Shown: positions 37,701-50,100, numbered from the stretch's first letter. The stretch is 64,000 nucleotides of DNA from Hermodice carunculata (GCA_964020975.1 OZ026618.1:38764390-38828389), one strand, 5' to 3'. Numbers and translations: made by a program. Notes: generated from the letters alone by a model not told the origin.

Positions 37701-38770
37701 CCCCAGCAACACCATGTGACCATAATCATTAGCATACTCATTTGGATCATTAATTAAAAATAAAAGACTAACTTTGGAAATTGTCCTTTCTGGATTCATG
37801 CTTTAATGGTGCAAATACACATTCTTATTTGAGTTTTATGTCGAAATCTATTATAGATTGCATCAAATCCGCAAAATTGAATCATTATGAAACAAGAATG
37901 TAGGCGATGTCCACACCACTTTTATTCAAATGCAGCCTGATGTGGTATATATATAATCCGTTGCGCCCATCACTTTCTAAAGTGTTGAGCTGATAAATGA
38001 AAGTCTATGGTACATGTGTGTAAGAAATCAAATATATGTAAATATATATATACACATATATGCATCGATATGTATATATATACATATATACGTAATACCA
38101 CTGGCACATTTGATAATGTATGGCCAAGGCCCCTGGAAGCCTGTGACACAAAAACACAAAGTCAAATGTATCGGAATTAACACCCCTAATACAAAAATTG
38201 TATAGTCAGTCCTGGGTACACAACTAGAAAGTAAGCATTACCTTATTTCATATGCACGGAATAGTCCCATTAGAATGGGGAGGGGGTGAATAAAGAAAGA
38301 AACGAAAAGAGGGAGAAACAGGATAAGAGAATCAGGAAAAAATCCATGCATTGTAAGACCTGTGATGTTAATCCTTTTACTCGTGCGTGCGATACCGATT
38401 GCCAAGTGAGCTACTGTTGATAAACATCAGTCCCATGGGGGCTGTCATGCTTCGTCGCATCACACTACCGGAAGTGCGAACTGATTGGTCAGTGCGTAGC
38501 TCATTCATAATTCATCGTCATGACCGACTGGCGAACAGGGCTGAGTCAATTGGCCGAGAGGCCCTGACCACGTTATCGAGTTGATCAAGTTAATTAGTAC
38601 AATTGCGTAACTGAATTAAAATACTGCCGGCGGACGGCAGACCCCGACGAGCGCCCACATAAGAAAGCAATAGCGAGTCTGGGGGATGCTTAGGAGGCAA
38701 CCAAGGTGTAGATATAAACAAAATTTGATGTCAACTTTCACCCAGGTATTGATACTTATGATCAAAATGT
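34105..38770. other. No gene recognised
   Basis: Contains an (ATT)n tract (34,689-34,732), a (GTAT/TGTG) simple repeat near 35,112-35,178 and a TA/CATA-rich stretch near 38,036-38,092. A CCGGAAGTG (38,468-38,476) lies eight bases before ATTGG (38,484-38,488), an ETS plus CCAAT pair that could mark a promoter. No domain-bearing frame was seen on either strand. Confidence 0.45.
34689..34732. repeat. (ATT)n microsatellite
   Basis: About fourteen uninterrupted ATT units. Confidence 0.9.
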
Positions 38771-38775
38771 TTTTT

Positions 38776-41690
38776 TTACCTCAGCTGATAAGTCAGCTGA
38801 GCTTTCAGGAGGGCAGGCCATGCGTCGTCCATTATCTGTCCGTCTGTCCACAATTCACATTTTCAACTTCTTCGCAAAAACCGTCTGCCAGATCCACTTC
38901 AAACTTGGTAGGGATGTGCCGGGGGTGGTCTCTACCAAGTTTGTTCAAATGGTTACGGTCCAGTGATTTTTGGATTTTTTAATGATTTTTTTGGTTATTT
39001 TTGGGGGCAAATCTTAAAAATCTTCTTCTCCGAAACCGCTCACCCAATTGCTTAGATATCATAGGAACACTTCCTGGGACTCTTAGTTCTTAATTTAATC
39101 ACCAGGTGGCGCTGCAATTTTTCTAAGTTTTTATGAATTTTTGTGTGTTGTAGCTATTTTCGACTTCTTCTCCAGAACCCTCACTCAGATTAAGCTGAAA
39201 CTTGATGGATATGTTCCTGGTAGAATAGTCAAACAACGTTTTTCACTATGTGGAAATGCTGATTTTTAACGATCTTTTCAATTCGGGTACTTATTGGTCA
39301 ATGCAGCTTTCCTAATGATTAGTATGGAAGTGAATGGACATTCTAATACTAACTCACATTTTCGACTTCTCCTCCAAAACCATCATCCCGATAAACTTCA
39401 AACCTGGTGGCAATGTACCTTGGGTGGGTTTCTACCAGGTTGTTCAAATGGTCATGCTCCAGTGATTTTTGAACTTTTAATGAATTTTTTTGTTCTTTTT
39501 TGGGACAAATGTTAAAAAATCTTCTTCTCTGGAAACCGCTCACCCAATTGCTTTGATATCACACAGGAAGACACCTAGGGACTCCTAGCTCTTAATTTGT
39601 TCACCAGGTGGTGCTGCAATTTTTTTTTTTTTTTTTTTTATGAATTTTGTGTGCCATAGCTATTTTTGCCTTCTCCAGAACCGTCACTCAGATTAAGCTG
39701 AAACATGGTGGCTATGTTCATTGTGGAAGGGTCAAACAAAGTTGTTCACTATGTTGGAATACTGCAGATTCTTGATTTTCAACGATTTTTTTTCAATTCG
39801 GGTACTTACCGGTCAATGCAGCTTTCCTATTGATTACTACAGAAGTCAACGAGCATTCAAATGCTAATTTACATTTTCAACTTCTTCTCTAAAACCGTCA
39901 TACAGATTAACTTCAAACTTGGTGGCAATGTACCTTGGGTGGGTTTCTACCAGGTTTGTACTAATGGTCATGCTCCAGTGATTTTTGGATTTTTTTATGT
40001 TTTTTTTTTCAAGAATCTTAACACAAGCTTCAATAGGAAAGTTTAACACGGGAATTTCTTGTTATGGTTATAACTTAAATAATGTGGGCCAGATTTACTT
40101 CAAACTTGGTGGGGATGTGCCTTGGGTGGATCTCTACCAAGTTTGTCCAACTGGTCACGTTCAGTGGATTTTTGGATTTTTTTATGAAATTTTTGTTCCT
40201 TTTTGGGGGCAAACCTTAAAAACTCTTCTCCTCTGAAACAGCTCACCCAATTGCTTTGATATCGTAAATAGACACTCCCAGGGACCCCTAGTTCCCAATT
40301 TGTTCACCAGGTGCGGCTGCAAATTTTTTCTAATTATTTTATGAATTTTTTTTGTATGGTTTTGCTATTTTTCACTTGTTCTCAGAACCGTCACTCAGAT
40401 TAAGCTGAAATGTGATGGATATGTTCTTGTGGAAGGGTCAAACAAAGTTGTTTACTAGGTGGCACTGCTTTGGATTCCTGATTTGTAAGGATTTTCAGTT
40501 TGGGTACTTATGGGTCAGTGCAGCTTTCCGATTGATTACTATGTAAGTCAATGGGCATTCTAATGCTAATTCACAGGACAACTGACACGAAATTTACTGT
40601 TTACTTGATAACTTGAGATCTGTTTTGAGTTACTACTGTGATGCTCCACATGTTAATGTTTCTGTATGAAGGTCATGCTTACTTCAAACTTGGTGGGGAT
40701 GTACATTGGCTAGATCTCTACCAAGTTTCTCCAAATAGTCATGCTACAGGGATTTTTGGATTTTTAATTTTGTATTTTTGGGGGGCAAATCTTAAACAAT
40801 CTTCTTCTCCAAAACCGCCCATCCAATTGCTTTGATATTACACAGGGACACTTCGCGAGACTCCTAGTTCTTAATTTGTTCACCAGGTGGCGCTGCGAAT
40901 TTTTCCTATTTTTTAATGATTTTTTTGTGTTTTTGCTATTTTCAACTTCTTCCAAGAACCGTCACTCAGATTACGCTGAAACTTGGTGGATATGTTGCTT
41001 GTAGAAGGGTCAAACACAGTTGTTCACTAGGTGGCACTGCTATGGATTCCAGATTTTTAACGATTTTTAAACTCAGGTGTTTGTCGGTCAATGCAGCTTT
41101 CCTACTGATTACTATGGAAGTCAAAGGACATTCTAATGCTAATTCACATTTTGACTTCTTCTCCAAAACTGTCATCCAGATTTAATTCAAACTTGGTGGG
41201 GACATGCCTTGGGTGGGTCTCTACTAAGTCTGTTCAAATGGTCATGCTCCATTGATTTTTATATTTTTTATGAATTTTTTGTTCTTAAAATATCTTCTCC
41301 GAAACAGCTCATCCAGGTGCTTTGATATCTCACAGGGACACCCCCGGGGAATCTTAGTTCTTAATTTGTTCACCAGGTGGCGCAGCGAATTTTTCCTATT
41401 TTTTAATGATTTTTTGTGTGATTTTGTTATTTTCGACCTCTTTTCCAGAACCGTCACTCGGATTAAGTTAAAAGTTAATGGATATGTTCCTTATAGAAGG
41501 GTCAAACAAAGTTGCTCAAAAAGTTGACTCAGTTCATATTTTCATTCATTTTTTGAAAAAGTACAAAGGAAAAAAGATTTATATGAAACTTAAACATGGA
41601 GATTTCTTGTAATGGAAACAACTTAGATAATTTTCCCCATATTTATGTCACGCTTTGTAGAATTGTACCTTTGTTAGGTCTCTACATATG
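38776..41690 (+). repeat. Higher-order tandem array, ~500-bp unit
   Basis: Starts with a perfect 9-bp palindrome (arms CTCAGCTGA and TCAGCTGAG around TAAG, 38,776-38,797), then a short GTCC/GTCT repeat, then tandem units. The anchor 'AAACTTGGTGGGGATGTGCC' or a variant recurs near 38,899, 39,398, 39,916, 40,101, 40,685 and 41,189. The anchor 'GTCACTCAGATTAAGCTGAA' recurs near 39,180, 39,685, 40,391, 40,962 and 41,450. Each unit holds three related sub-blocks of about 145-200 bp, each opening with CTTCTTCTCC-AAACCG. Older copies lie at 1.1-1.9 kb and 12.0-13.0 kb. The open frames within it are repeat-derived and not genes. Confidence 0.9.
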
Positions 41691-42224
41691 CTATATATAA
41701 GCAAGGAAGCCAACCTAAATCCCTTATGCTGGCTATGTAGGCTGGACTTGCTTTGATATACAAAATCATCTCAGCAATGTAATATTGCAAGAAAACTGTC
41801 TCCCATCCTGACAGCGGTGCCATGAAGAAGTGATGGTTTTACTCCTTTTCCACGTACAATTTTGCTAAAAGAGACCCCATTGACATTGTGATATTTTGCC
41901 AGTATACTACTCATATATGCCCTCAGCCATCCTGACTTCGGTATTATCGATTTCTCTACATCTTTTAAATCGCAAAGTCGATAAAAACAATACACCCATA
42001 CATTTATTACTGTTGGTTTCCTATAGTAAATTATTTCCAATCGATCACTTCCTACATGGATCGCGCCTTTGGCCTAATTACCATCACTTAAGATTTTTCA
42101 CTGTTAAATGTCAAACCCCATTTAGTTATGTATATATTTTGTTATGTGAAGTAACTGTAGCAGTTGTAGAGAAAGAACATCATGAAAGAAATTAATAGCA
42201 ACATCTGCTGTGAACACTTGGTAA

Positions 42225-42225
<1 letters not shown>

Positions 42226-42296
<71 letters not shown>
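42226..42296. repeat. (TA)n microsatellite
   Basis: About 34 uninterrupted TA units, about 440 bases beyond the Ebony-like gene's microsatellite on the 3' side. Confidence 0.95.
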
Positions 42297-42298
<2 letters not shown>

Positions 42299-42588
42299 AC
42301 TTCTCTCAAAAAATTAAAAACAAAGAGTTGCACCCTAAAAAGAGTTAACTTTATTTCCAAGAAGCTCCATCCTAAAAAGAATATGATTAATTTAGCAAAG
42401 ACGTTCGACCCCCCCCCCCCCCACACACACACACAAGTAAAAAAAATTAAAAAACCCAAGGTGTTCCACCCTTAAAAAATCAATATTTTTCCAAGGACTT
42501 CAAACCCTTTAAAGGATATAATGTATTTTGCAAAGAGTCCACCCCACGCACCCACCCCCTAAGAACAAGAAGTTCCATCTGTAAAAGT

Positions 42589-42594
42589 TTTATT
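42589..42594 (-). terminator. Candidate poly(A) signal of the Ebony-like gene
   Basis: AATAAA on the minus strand, 239 bases past the stop codon at 42,833. It is the first canonical signal I see after the gene. Confidence 0.4.
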
Positions 42595-42731
42595 AATTAT
42601 TAAGTGTATGGCAGAAGCAGTAAAAATGAAACATTCATGTAGCCAAATAATTTGATAAAGGATACACCGATTTGCACGAATTGAAGTGTCATTTAAAACA
42701 AACATTTCTACCTTGGGAAGGGGTATACCCC

Positions 42732-42735
<4 letters not shown>

Positions 42736-42820
<85 letters not shown>

Positions 42821-42821
42821 A
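42736..42821. repeat. Compound (CT)n(CA)n microsatellite
   Basis: About 30 CT units followed by about 13 CA units. On the minus strand it forms (TG)n(AG)n starting 11 bases after the Ebony-like stop codon. It therefore lies in the predicted 3' UTR. Confidence 0.95.
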
Positions 42822-42832
42822 AACCTCCCCAA

Positions 42833-45800
42833 TCAGTCACTCCATTCCCCCTCAAAACGTTCCACCATCATGTTTTCTGCACCCCCCAAAAAAATCCTGA
42901 CCCAGTTGTGGGCTTGATTTACAAAGGTGTCGGCCTTTCTCCAGGCAAATATTGAAGGAGAACCAGTGTTACTTGATCCACATTTCACCATTGACTTAAT
43001 GCTGAAGTCATCATCCGCATTGTGGAAGGGATATTCTCCATTGTACTCAAATGTCCTCACATGCTTGACACTGTGCACCTCATAGTTGCGAAAATGTTCA
43101 TCATAATCCTGGAAGAAAGGAGAAATTGCAATTTACTTGATGTTGTAGTGTTCTAGNNNNNNNNNNNNNNNNNNNNNNNNNNNNNNNNNNNNNNNNNNNN
43201 NNNNNNNNNNNNNNNNNNNNNNNNNNNNNNNNNNNNNNNNNNNNNNNNNNNNNNNNNNNNNNNNNNNNNNNNNNNNNNNNNNNNNNNNNNNNNNNNNNNN
43301 NNNNNNNNNNNNNNNNNNNNNNNNNNNNNNNNNNNNNNNNNNNNNNNNNNNNNNNNATTACTAAAAACGGCCTTGCAAGTTCTTCCTATCTGTCAAATCC
43401 GTTATTTGTCCGATATGCATTTGCATTTCTTACGTCTGGTTATGCCATTATATTATCAGTATAAAATTAGTTTTACCAGATCCACCTATGAGGCACTTTA
43501 ATTATTGAGGGAAAATACATTAATAATGGGGAAGCTTATGGCAACTTGGCCTGGTCAAAAGCAATAAATAAATTTACGATTCTCATACAATATGGACTTT
43601 CATTTTTGCATCTTTTGAATGTAAACTACATAAAATGTTTATATTGTTCAACTTGGAATACAACAAAACCCTTGACCATCCCCTCCCCAAATACTCTCCT
43701 AATCGACTGTCAAAAGAGATTATACTACTTATAAAAGATATTAATTTGCATGCATATACAGAAAATGCTCCTTGCAATCTCAGAAAAAGTGATCCAAACA
43801 TCTGATCTTTGAAATATGCATACATTACGATGATAAACAAGCAGGGGATTGCAATATTAATATTATCTTTACTTTTTCAGTGGCACATTTTCGAGTGACG
43901 CGACAACTTTTCTATGTGCACTTAAGGCGCACTCACTCACCCAAGGCGCACAGAAAAAGGCTGTTGTCCTTCACTATTTTATTCTACCTAAACACTGTCA
44001 TACTGGTACTTGAGTGAAAGGCCCTTTTACAAGGAACGTGAATCTAGCACTATCATTGTAATTCAGAGCAGTTCATTTTGAATAGTTCCATTTCAGTCAC
44101 ACTTGGCAATGAATGAGTTAAACATTACCGCAGTAACAGGATGCGCATTGACTGTCATAATTCCATCATATCCTTTATTGCTGGCCACCCGCAGCACCTC
44201 CTCCTCCACAGATTGAAGAATCCATATTTTCTCATCCACAGGTACGCTGGAATCGACTCCCATGAAAAAGTAGTTGATCCATTTTCCACCTTGGTCCAGC
44301 AAACGGCATTTGTCAGAAGACTGTACAGCATTTAGAATTTCAAGGACAGATTCTTTTTCAAATTTCGGTTGAAATTTTGTACGTGCATCTAGTAAAATAA
44401 CTACAGATACAATATTTCCGGATGTATTTTCTACCACAAAGGATAGGTTGTCCTCTAAAACTGGATCCCAAATACTTTCAACTACTTGATGTGCCCCTGT
44501 TTCAGTAGCTCCAGCAAGCACATCCAGAATTGATTCTGAGATACACTTGGCGAGAACTGCTTTAGCAGAGTCCTGGTTCACAACTTTTGAAATAGGCTGG
44601 ATATTGTATTTACCAATTAATTCTCTCAAGTCTCTTGAAGAACCAGTGTGATTTTTTGTTATTACATCAGCAATCTCCTTGATGTTCTTTGTCGTTAGCA
44701 AATCATTTACAGACAGGTTAAGCCCATTCTGTTTGAATTTAACAAGCATAGAGATTGCAGTTATTGAGTTTCCACCTGCTGAGAAGAAATCCTTCTCCAA
44801 AGAGAGCGCTGATCTTGGAAATCCCAGCTCCTCAGATATCAGTAAATATACTTTTTCGGGTATTGATTTACCTTGATAGCCTCTCGAGTATCTTGCTTTT
44901 TCTAAACGCTTCGCAAAAAGCGCTTCCATAGCCTGTCTGTCTACCTTGCCTGTTTGTGTCTGCAGTGGTATCTCATCCAACTGCATGAAGCTTGGTACCA
45001 TGTACTCAGGCAAGTGTTCTTTGCTTTTTTGGATAATGTCCTCCTCAGAAATATGTCTACCAGGCAGCATTGTGTAGAACATTACCAGGATAGTTGTTTC
45101 ATCAGGCTTTTGGCATCCTAGTACAACCAAAGTTTCCATTTCAAGTATTTTCTTCAATGTATTCTCAACTTCTAGAGTGTTCACTCGATAACCGCGAATC
45201 TTCACAAAATTTTCTTTCCTTCCTTGATAAATGATCCGCCCATGCACCATCTTTCCCATGTCTCCCATTTTGTACATGATTGAGTGATTTGGATCTTTTG
45301 AGTAGTTGTTAAGGAGGAAAACAGTGTTTTCCAGTTTATCCACATAACCTTCAGTTACATTACACCCGCTGATATAGATATCTCCTGTGGTCCCAACAGG
45401 TACAATGTTTCCTGTGTCGTCTAGAAGATAGACTGAACAGTTCCAAATAGGCTGGCCTATGGACAATTTTCCTTCTTTGGTCCATGTATTAACGTCATCA
45501 TGATTTTTGAACACATCATATGACACATCTCCTGTTGTTTCCGTACTTCCATAAAAATTCAACAGCATGTTATCTTTGGGAAAGACATTGAAGAACTCGT
45601 GAGCTAATTTTGGTGAAAGAATGTCTCCACTGCAAATAGTCACTAGTATTTCTGGAAGATGTGAATTGGTTAGCTTTAAAATAGTCAAGATGGCTCTTAA
45701 TAGTGATGGAACAACGACAACTCTTGTCACGCGGTACGACTTCATTAGCTGTACCAGATTTTGGACGTTCTCCACCGTTTGTCTGGACGCAATTACTATA

Positions 45801-46537
45801 GGTACACCCTGGAGAAGACAGGATAAGATCTCAGTTAAGGAATCTATAAATAGGATTGATGTCTTGTGACATCCTACCTCATTTTCCCGAAAAGGAAAAC
45901 AAGCCCACTGCCATGATAATCTGTTGAGTAAATTGCTGGTCCGTATCTGGCAACCTTTAGGAGTGCCAGTGCTTCCAGATGTGTAAAGTACACAAATAAG
46001 GGGGTCAACATCCAGTCCTCTAGCTGTTTTCTTATTTTCTATGTTGCCAACAGCATCGCACATTGAATCATCAGACAAGGCCAGCACACTTTCGTATGTT
46101 ATCATTGGTATGTCTACTGAAATCTCCTCTGTTTGGACACATGTCTCATCAGACGTGATTATGCAAATTGGCTTGCATTCGTTTAGTATGTATCGCATGC
46201 GCTCTACAGGCAACACTGAATCAAGGGGTACATACGCTGCCTTGAGCTTGAGTATTGCCAATAGTGTGCTGATTCTTTTATCCCCTGGTGGCATGTACAA
46301 AGCAATTTTTACATCTTGTGCTGTTATTTCTTGTTCAGTTTTACCAAGTGCATGTGGCAATCCTCTGCAAATCTGGTTCACCCGACAGGATAACTGTCGA
46401 AATGTGAGTGATGATCCTTCAAATATTACAGCATTTCGATCTGGGAAACACTGCGAGATGTGATCAAAGAGACTTGGTATAGACTGCTCTGTTACATGAT
46501 GAACCTCACCATGGGATACGCTGATGTTTGCCTCCAT
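42833..46537 (-). CDS. ebony-like: Ebony-type beta-alanyl amine synthase (NRPS-like)
   Basis: Two exons: 46,537-44,129 (803 codons) and 43,108-42,833 (91 residues plus stop). They join in phase 0 across a GTAATG...TTCTTCCAG intron, giving about 894 residues (Drosophila Ebony, from memory, 879). Adenylation domain, residues ~15-535: LYTSGSTGTPKG at 184-195, NFYGSTETTGD at 327-337, YKMGDMGKM at 422, VKIRGYRVN at 445, and the catalytic-lysine motif TQTGKVDRQ at 527 (Lys531). Carrier domain, ~555-630: FFSAGGNS with Ser591 as the phosphopantetheine site. C-terminal acyltransferase-like domain, ~640-860: EEEVLRVASNKGYDGI and HPVTA match the Ebony pattern. The family activates beta-alanine and couples it to amines such as dopamine or histamine in the cytosol. 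ATG has A at -3 and G at +4, with an in-frame TAG 18 bases upstream. The last ~45 residues exceed the family's usual end. Substrate here is inferred. Confidence 0.9.
43157..43356. other. Assembly gap (200 N) in the Ebony-like intron
   Basis: Exactly 200 N inside the 1,020-base intron (43,109-44,128). A small additional exon could hide here, but the flanking exons already join in phase and give a continuous acyltransferase-like fold. Confidence 1.
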
Positions 46538-46555
46538 GATAGTAACTGTAGGCTA

Positions 46556-48338
46556 CGGGAATGCTTGGCTAGAATTAACCTGTTTTTAAATAGCAAGAAT
46601 AAATATATAAATAAGCAGAAGCTAGGAAAGCATTGTCAAATAGTGATATATGTATAGACACAAACCATTCTGCTCCATATGTCTGTTATCATCATCAAAC
46701 ACATGTAAAGACACTATCACAAAGTTTGCCTTTGAAATAAATGATTTAGATCTTTATGCGCTGGAAAATACGAGTTACAAATTATTAGATAAATTTATTT
46801 CCTAAATGACATTTAAGACAGGTAAAAGAGAATCTTCTATCTATAAATACATTATAGTCACATGGTAGGCCTACAGTGCATCCTCGTTGATAAAGCGTAA
46901 CGTGAACTATGTTCTGTTTTTCTTTTTACTGCGTACTATTAGCAATTCTGTCGCCTCTCATGTCAGGAGGCCCAAGAGGGATTGTCAATCAATAAATATG
47001 TGACTTATTGGTAGTCTGAAAAGGAATGAACAGAAACCCTGTTCATGTTGGCCTAATTATCAAAAGTTGGTCTATTTTGCACCGCATACTACCGAAATGT
47101 AGAAAGCTGCATTGCCTGTTTTTGAAAGCATAGCCCAAAATAAATTTTGATCAGTGAAATTGATGTGTCTACTCCACTAACTACATCCTTATAAAGTTTT
47201 CAGACTCCACAATTAATAATTCTGCTAATAAACATATAGAGCATATTGAACAGGGCTTGTTGTACATGCTGACCACTTTATAACAAAGTGACATTTTTCA
47301 TTGCTAGAAAACATAAAATTTAATGTTTGCACTTTCCAGAGTATCAGTGATTAATGTGCATATTGTGGGTACATTGTGTACACAAAGTTAATTTGCCATG
47401 TAAAGTGTCCATAAGTAAATATAGTCCAAAAAGGAAACTTGCATGCTAATTCACATGAATGACTACAATTGCTGCATGCAATCAATAGCACGTCCCTATT
47501 TTCTTGGCAACTTAATGTATCAAGGACCTATCCTGTCTTACACTTGTAGTTTGTTGTATGTAATAGGCTTACCAGGAGTGTCTTGCTAAAATGTTTATCC
47601 TATATTTCACTGTAAAGTCATGACGGCATCAAAATTTTTGAGAATGGTTTTCATATTTCCCATTGGAGTAGCCTGCCCCCTATTCCCCCAGCAAGTGTTA
47701 AAGATTGGCACAATATTGGCTCGACCTTGGCACAAATGTTGGGACAATCGTTATTTGCCAGCTGGACCTGATGGATGATAAAGTTGCAACAAATATCCAA
47801 AACATATAGAGCTGTTATATATAATTTGGGGTTTCCAATAGGCAATGGGTTTCCCGCCACAATAGTCTCCCACGTTATAGTTTTCCCTCTAACTTTGTCA
47901 GGGAATTTAAAAATGCAGTTCCACACACACACACGCACAAAAATGAACGCAGGTCATACACGTGTTACCTCTAATGCAAACCCAGGTTGTCAGTTACAAT
48001 GTACCTCGTGCGAGCTATTAAAGCTGTAATTTTCTGTAGCAGAAATACTGTTGAGTGGTCGCCCTCTTTACTATAAGAAGATCGATGAATAATTCAAAGA
48101 CAGAAACAGCCCTTTGAAAAAAATACCAATTTAAACTTATGGTGATATTAATTTCCAGGTTTATAATATGTCTTTGTTTTAAATATAAAATGTCTTCATT
48201 TATAATCAATCTTCATCTTAATTTGATTAGGTAAACAAATAAATAAAAATGAATGAATTGAAAGAAGGAACACTACTAGCTCAAAAATATCATGTGGTGG
48301 TGCCTGCCCTTTATGAGTGTTGACGTCATTGGGTGTGA
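46556..48338. other. Upstream of the Ebony-like gene, no gene recognised
   Basis: On the minus strand, possible splice acceptors (TTTAAAAACAG near 46,585 and AGCCTACAG near 46,547) precede the start codon, so a 5' UTR exon may lie upstream. No TATA box or coding exon could be assigned. A 95-residue minus frame (47,651-47,938) has no known domain. Confidence 0.4.
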
Positions 48339-48550
48339 GGTGGTTTGGGAAATAGCAACTGCTCCCTGAAACCGGAAGTGATGCATGGAGTGGAAAATCT
48401 AGGTCAACAGGTGATCCCCTGATGTGTGCCGCTTTTGCCGGGAACTCTGACGGAAGACACAAATGTGTAATATTCGCTCCACGCTGCCTGTATCGACGGC
48501 AATTGTTTTCCGGCAGCAGACAGAATTATACAACTGTAATACCAAGGTGA
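48339..48550 (+). repeat. Left terminal repeat of the fossil LTR element
   Basis: About 210 bp matching 57,063-57,630 outside the nested MITE. Shared text includes CTGAAACCGGAAGTGATGC (an ETS-type site), GGTCAACAGGTGATC, TTTTGCCGGGAACTCTGA and CACGCTGCCTGT. It is followed at once by AAGGTGAGT, a good splice-donor match, as in leaders of elements known to splice. Confidence 0.7.
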
Positions 48551-50100
48551 GTACTACATTTTGTACCAAAGGTGATCGAATTTCACACAGTTTCAGTAGG
48601 TTTTTTTTCTGATGTGTATATTTTAGGAAGTTATTTTTCGAAGTTGAAGAGCTTAAGAACTACAAAGCGGTCACGTGGTATTCATTTAGTGCAAAGGACA
48701 CCCAGGTAAATTTTGGGTTGTGCATGTACAATCGAATGCTATAATATTTGGCAATGTATATTTTTCTTTGGGGGTGGGGGGTGGGGGGGCTGGGGGAAAT
48801 GCAATAATTTGCCATTTGTTAGTTGGTATCGTGATTGACGACGACCATTGACGAATCTAAGTTTGGCCTTGGAAAAAAAACTAAAGTTCTGAATACGAGA
48901 TCAGGGACACAAATTGTTGCTTTTTGTTGGGAATAAAGAATACATAGCTTAGCAATAAAGGTAGAATAGTTAGGTGATTGTGCTTTTGGTTTGGGTCAGA
49001 AAAGAGTGATTAAAAAAGGAAATTTTGTTTTTTCCCCCTTTTTTTCTCATTCAGGGGGTACACTGCTGCAAAGGTGTATGTGCATACAGAAAAGTTGTGA
49101 TGTTGGGGTTGTGTACAAATTAGAGAAATATTTCTATGTGTTTTCTTGGGAATACACTTAAAATTCAAGTTTTTCATACTTGTCTGCATATATTTTTGCA
49201 TGGTACATATGAGGTCAGCTTAATCTCTTCCAAGTGAGGTTATATAATGGCAAGGGGATTACACCATTAGATGTACTTACTCTTTTGTCATTTTGAATTA
49301 GTGAAAGGGGCGGGCATACAAGTGCACCTTTAAAACTGTTGGGCTGATCAGTGAAGCACTTAAAGTGTCAGCCCAGGTGACTTTGCTGATTCAGTTGGTT
49401 GATTCTTTTAGGTGAGCACCTTGACATTTTAGGGTGATGTAGTGCATTACGTTGTATGTTTGGAAATATGTATCTTTTTCTAATTAGGAAAAAATTCTTG
49501 ACACAATTAATTCTTTGGCTTGAAAACGCAATTAGGTCGGCTTTTCTGGCTAAATTGCACTCTTTTGCAAGTGATAAATTACTTTGCATATTATATCAAT
49601 TACAGTTGTGCTGTATATTCTGTTGTTAGGTCGGTTTTCTGGCTAGACTGCAGACATTTTCAGTATGTCTGTTTATGATATTGGTCTAACATTTTGTTGA
49701 CTTAGGTTTTTTGCGTGTGTCTGTTTTCATTTGTTGTCTTCTTTGGAAACAAATTTAGCATATTGGTCATTTTGTTAACTGTGCTTACCCTGTGTTTCAT
49801 TTTCTCCCGGCCATATCATGACACACACACACATGAAACTATATCACTTCCAAGTTTCATTGCACAAACGTTCAATGGTTGTATGTTATGTCATTGTATA
49901 TAATGTGATATTGTAACATTTTGATAAACCACTGAATACATATTGTGATCGGTGCATTTTTTGTTTTTTTGAAAAAAGTTATGAATTTATCATAGTGAAT
50001 TTTATTGTTTATTTTATTTATTTATGTATTCATTTATTTTAATTTTATTTAATTTCGTTAGGTTTTTGTACTGTTATAGTAGTACTGGGGTGTAGAACAT

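Noticed and set aside
38776-41690. CRISPR array or protein-coding repeats
   Set aside because: Units are about 500 bp without unique spacers, the window is eukaryotic, and the frames are interrupted at different places in each unit.
41771-42040. 89-residue minus frame just downstream of the Ebony-like gene
   Set aside because: It looks mildly coding but matches no family I know and is separated by the poly(A) signal candidate and microsatellites. I could not support it as an exon.
43157-43356. A missing internal exon in the gap
   Set aside because: The flanking exons join in phase 0 and keep the expected spacing between the HPVT and YEVHSV segments, so none is needed.
44141-46463. Plus-strand open frames inside the Ebony-like exon
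   Set aside because: They are antisense shadows of a clearly coding minus-strand exon with strong domain motifs.
42833-46537. Bacterial contamination or recent transfer of an NRPS
   Set aside because: Domain order and C-terminal acyltransferase-like region follow animal Ebony, there is an intron with normal splice sites, and base composition is like the flanks.
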